A stretch of DNA of 64,000 nt from Melieria omissa (lineage: Eukaryota; Arthropoda; Insecta; Diptera; Ulidiidae). Shown piece after piece: positions 62,705 through 64,000 of this stretch. The DNA lies in contig OZ020269.1 of NCBI GenBank assembly GCA_963971225.1, positions 99,184,405-99,248,404 on the forward strand. Reading direction: 5' to 3'. Each line of letters opens with the position of its first letter. Position 1 is the stretch's first letter. A program made the translations under genes and the position numbers. The notes below the pieces were generated by a model that was given only the letters and a program-made list of their open reading frames with translations, was not told the origin of the DNA and ran no database searches.

Positions 62705-63703
62705 ATGGATTCTTCGAACGAGTATAAAAGGCATATTTTGTATTTTTTTATAAAAGTGAAAAAAAATGCAACAACTGCTGCTGCAGAAATAAATGCAGCT
62801 CATTGGGAGAATGCCGTGAGTGTAAGGACTGCGAAAAAGTGGTTTTCAAAATTCAGAAGTGGCGATTGTGAGGTTGAGGATGCCACACGCTCTGGTCGCT
62901 CTGATGTCCTTAAGTCTGCGCCTTGCTGGAACTCGTGGAAGCAGAGCCAACTTTGACAGTTGATATTATGAAAGGTTAAATTCATCCCATGGAACATTTT
63001 ACAGGCACCTGGTTCAATTGGGCAATGCTCCAAAACTTGGAAAATGGGTTTCGCATAAAATTTCCGTCGCAAAGAGTGTGAGAACAGCAGAGACTAAATT
63101 TGTGTTCTTAGCTGCTGCAGCGGCTTGAAGATTGGAGTTTTTTGAACCGTGTGGTTACAGGGGATGAAAAATTGGTCCTTTACAACAATCCGGTTTGCAA
63201 ACGCCAGTGGTTAGATAAGGTGAATTACCAGAACCAACCCCCAGAGATGACCTTCACCCCAAGAATATTCTCCTGTCTTTGCTTTGCTTGAACGAAACCA
63301 GACGATCACAGTTGATTATTATTGCCATCAACTATCCAAACTGAATGAAGCATTTGAAAAACATCGACCGTCTTTAGCCAATAGACGCAAAGTTTCGTTT
63401 CACTACGACAACGCAAGACCGCATACCGCAAGACAGACCTTAGGCAAGGTGAATGAGCTCGGATGGGAGCTAATGCCGCATCCATCATACTCTCCGGATA
63501 TTACACCTTGCGATTATCACCTTTTCCGCGGACTTTAGTCCCATATGAGTAATAAGAACTGCACCTCAAAAGGAGCTATAAAAAGGGATATCGACGCGTA
63601 TTTTGGCTCCAAGGACAAATAATTTTTTGAGCAGGGAATCAAAAATTTACCTAAAAGTTGGAAAGACATTGTAAATAATGCAGGTAAATATATTATTGGC
63701 TAA
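62705..63703 (+). pseudogene. Decayed DD34D mariner transposase
   Basis: Begins MDSSNEYKRHILYFFIKVKK at the first ATG (62705), with the helix-turn-helix segment RTAKKWFSKFRSGDCEVED and SGRSD. A later frame has VVTGDEK (first catalytic Asp), then HYDNARPHTARQT (second) and YSPDITPCDYHLFRGL (third). It ends WKDIVNNAGKYIIG before the TAA at 63701. Several frameshifts and stops (for example after CWNSWKQSQL at 62956 and within 62960-63280) disable it. The lineage differs from the mariners at 5.0 and 41.9 kb. The inverted repeats could not be placed with confidence. Confidence 0.85.
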
Positions 63704-63733
63704 AAAATACTGAAAACTTCTTGTTTATTTATA

Positions 63734-64000
63734 GGGTGTTTTTTTAGAGGTTTGTTTTTCGAATAGAGATAAAACTGGCATTTTGTGGTCAAATCTGGCA
63801 ACTCTAATGTCATTTATGTTCAGTTTGGTTTGCCATTTCATCATGAACAGGTTGAGAAAAGAACAACGCTTGCAAATCGTGCAAATTTATTTCGAAAATA
63901 ATGGTTCAGTTCGCGAAGTTTACCGCAAGCTCCGTCCATTTTATGGTCGACATCGTCCATCAGAGCAATTAATTCGGTTAACCATGGGTCGTTTTGGCAC
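63734..64000 (+). mobile_element. 5' end of another DNA transposon, runs off window
   Basis: GGGTGTTTTTTTAGAGGTTT directly after TTTATA at about 63728-63733 looks like a transposon terminus. An ATG-initiated DNA-binding domain follows about 110 bp later. Only the 5' 267 bp are in view. Confidence 0.6.
63843..64000 (+). CDS. Transposase N-terminal domain, partial
   Basis: Open from ATG 63843 to the window end: MNRLRKEQRLQIVQIYFENN, then SVREVYRKLRPFYGRHRPSE and LIRLTMGRFG. This matches the N-terminal helix-turn-helix (DUF4817-type) of a widespread insect transposase whose catalytic part is the fragment at 38142-38370. Between GRH and RPSE a residue usually present (Asn) is missing. The catalytic region lies beyond the window, so activity cannot be judged. 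Confidence 0.7.
   Translation, partial: MNRLRKEQRLQIVQIYFENNGSVREVYRKLRPFYGRHRPSEQLIRLTMGRFG

Overview
The window is eukaryotic and most likely from a tephritid-type fruit fly (Bactrocera/Ceratitis group) or a closely related dipteran. This is inferred from AT-rich sequence with many short (GT/CA)n tracts, a 56-nt intron in a compact arthropod-style gene, abundant mariner, piggyBac, hAT and Tc1 elements, and two non-LTR retrotransposons of a dipteran RNase H-bearing type. There are no prokaryotic genes, operons, CRISPR arrays or viral genomes. Only two host protein-coding loci are supportable; almost everything else recognisable is mobile DNA or satellite-like repeat.

Layout. 1-8.4 kb: a mariner 3' end, a tRNA-derived SINE (SINE1), and two solo LTRs in opposite orientation. 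One LTR carries an internally deleted mariner, and a dead LINE 3' fragment lies between them. 8.4-20.4 kb: mostly unique AT-rich DNA plus four tandem-repeat fields: about 170 bp x2, about 93 bp x10, a large composite array present in opposite orientations on both sides of a 1.1-kb spacer, and about 102 bp x4. 20.5-26.5 kb: a full-length LINE (LINE-A, plus strand, 13-bp target duplication, ORF2 broken by one frameshift and one stop) followed by a SINE1 copy with a 16-bp target duplication. 28.3-33.9 kb: a second full-length LINE (LINE-B, minus strand, 11-bp target duplication, ORF2 of 1198 codons intact). 36.7-46.6 kb: a cluster of DNA transposons, often nested: hAT inside a SINE2 tail, an irritans-type mariner, a 184-bp TTAA MITE, a Tc1-like remnant, and a 1.6-kb piggyBac-like element carrying a SINE2.

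Host genes. Two plus-strand exons at 47403-47623 and 47889-48212 encode a coiled-coil-like C-terminal part of a gene I do not recognise. A complete three-exon minus-strand gene (52608-53217, 143 codons) encodes a secreted acidic protein built of Tyr-x-Pro-Asp repeats, with a TATA box about 65 bp upstream of its ATG. 49-64 kb otherwise holds a full SINE2, a 60-bp minisatellite, an RT remnant, a degenerate satellite of about 12 units starting with AACCTAACCT, an unclassified TA-flanked inverted-terminal-repeat element, a decayed mariner, and the start of another transposase running off the window.

How the parts relate. LINE-A, LINE-B, the LINE fragment at 6 kb and the SINE2 family all end in repeats of the type AACCTA/CTACCTA, which suggests that the SINE borrows the LINE machinery. 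The 57.8-59.7 kb satellite uses the same motif. No previously undescribed enzymatic system was found. The structures most worth following are the foldback-like inverted arrays, the LINE/SINE tail sharing, the LINE-B ORF1 duplication, and the TA-flanked element at 61.5 kb.
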